44,881 bases of DNA from Deltaproteobacteria bacterium HGW-Deltaproteobacteria-14 (GTDB lineage: Bacteria > Myxococcota_A > UBA9042 > PHBI01): the NCBI GenBank assembly GCA_002841945.1, contig PHBI01000085.1, positions 1-44,881 of the forward strand, read 5' to 3'. This document shows positions 44,557 through 44,881 of this stretch, one piece after another. The notes below the pieces were generated by a model, which was not told the DNA's origin, made no database searches, and was given only the letters and a program-made list of their open reading frames with translations. Both the position numbers and the translations under genes were made by a program. Positions within the stretch are counted from its first letter, which is position 1, and each line of letters starts with the position of its first letter.

Positions 44557-44881
44557 TCAGGGCGGGGTGATGACGAGATCGAGGTCGCAGGCGCCGCGGT
44601 CCTCGGGGTGGGCGCCGGCGACCCACAGCACGTAGCGGGCGGCGTCCGGGGCCACGACGTCGAGGGTCGAGGCCCCCGTCGCGAGGCACTCCGCGGCGTC
44701 GCAGGCGGCCGCGAGCGACAGCGTCGGGTTCCATGAGGCGGCGGTGGCGCGCACACGCAGGCGGGCGCCCGCGGCCAGGTTCACCGCGTAGGCCACGCCA
44801 GGCCCGACGCTGGCGCCACAGCCGGCGCCGACCACGCCCGGCGACACCTCCGCCCGTCCCCGCCCGGTCACCACCAGCGGC
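44557..44881 (-). CDS. C-terminal end of a PPC-domain protein, cut by right edge
   Basis: The frame is open to the last base, so the gene begins right of the window. About 107 C-terminal residues are visible. VAYAVNLAAGARLRVRATA, then SWNPTLSLAAACDAAEC and YVLWVAGAHPEDRGACDLDLVI is the strand pattern of a PPC (pre-peptidase C-terminal) domain, common at the ends of secreted proteases and myxobacterial lipoproteins. Cys pairs suggest an extracytoplasmic location. The stop is 12 bases beyond the last REP-like unit. Confidence 0.7.
   Translation of the reverse strand, partial: PLVVTGRGRAEVSPGVVGAGCGASVGPGVAYAVNLAAGARLRVRATAASWNPTLSLAAACDAAECLATGASTLDVVAPDAARYVLWVAGAHPEDRGACDLDLVITPP

Overview
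The window is about 45 kb of very GC-rich, gene-dense bacterial chromosome. The codon use, many exported lipoproteins with short 'CGDD/CSDG'-type N-termini, an ECF sigma factor paired with a YfbK-like von Willebrand protein, and the mix of amino-acid catabolic genes suggest a deltaproteobacterial, Myxococcota-like organism. This is an inference from style; no rRNA or other taxonomic marker is present. No tRNA, rRNA, CRISPR array, prophage or intact insertion sequence was seen.

Layout. (1) 1-3554, plus strand: the end of a lysine 5,6-aminomutase locus, with a MutS-like reactivase ATPase (kamC, cut by the left edge), kamD, kamE and 3-aminobutyryl-CoA ammonia-lyase (kal), tightly overlapping. 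(2) 3937-5673, minus: two exported proteins of unknown function. (3) 5914-15056, minus: five genes, each overlapping the next by 4 bases or less. In transcription order they are a CPA-type cation/proton antiporter, TrkA, TrkH, a 1415-residue protein joining an antiporter-like membrane domain to a long cytoplasmic region and a degenerate P-loop ATPase, and an MscS-like channel. This looks like one K+/osmotic homeostasis operon and is the most unusual locus here. (4) 15379-19439: an unknown protein, a VOC protein, a decayed asnA-like fragment, a lipoprotein built from two duplicated modules, and an SGNH hydrolase. (5) 19467-24173: LysR and UbiB-like kinase genes facing away from a homogentisate dioxygenase / 4-hydroxyphenylpyruvate dioxygenase pair (tyrosine catabolism), closed by a strong hairpin terminator. 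(6) 24262-29390: a HEAT-repeat protein with a poly-Asp tail, a large lipoprotein split by a frameshift, an NAD(P)-binding protein and small ORFs. (7) 29432-33935: a SWIM/SNF2 helicase, a 50-residue membrane protein and a Cys-rich lipoprotein. (8) 33957-38805: thyA-folA-ykgJ operon, a ZIP metal transporter and a membrane transglutaminase. (9) 38940-40756: a CblC/MMACHC-like protein with an added Cys cluster, translationally coupled to an endonuclease/exonuclease/phosphatase protein. (10) 40833-44125: ECF sigma factor coupled to an anti-sigma/vWA fusion, followed by a REP-like palindromic array (44190-44545) and the end of a PPC-domain gene.

How the parts connect. The adenosylcobalamin-dependent aminomutase and the CblC-like protein both point to cobalamin use. 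The oxygen-dependent tyrosine pathway in the same window argues that the lysine aminomutase works in an organism that is not a strict anaerobe. The Trk/antiporter/MscS operon combines K+ uptake, cation/proton exchange and pressure release in one transcript.
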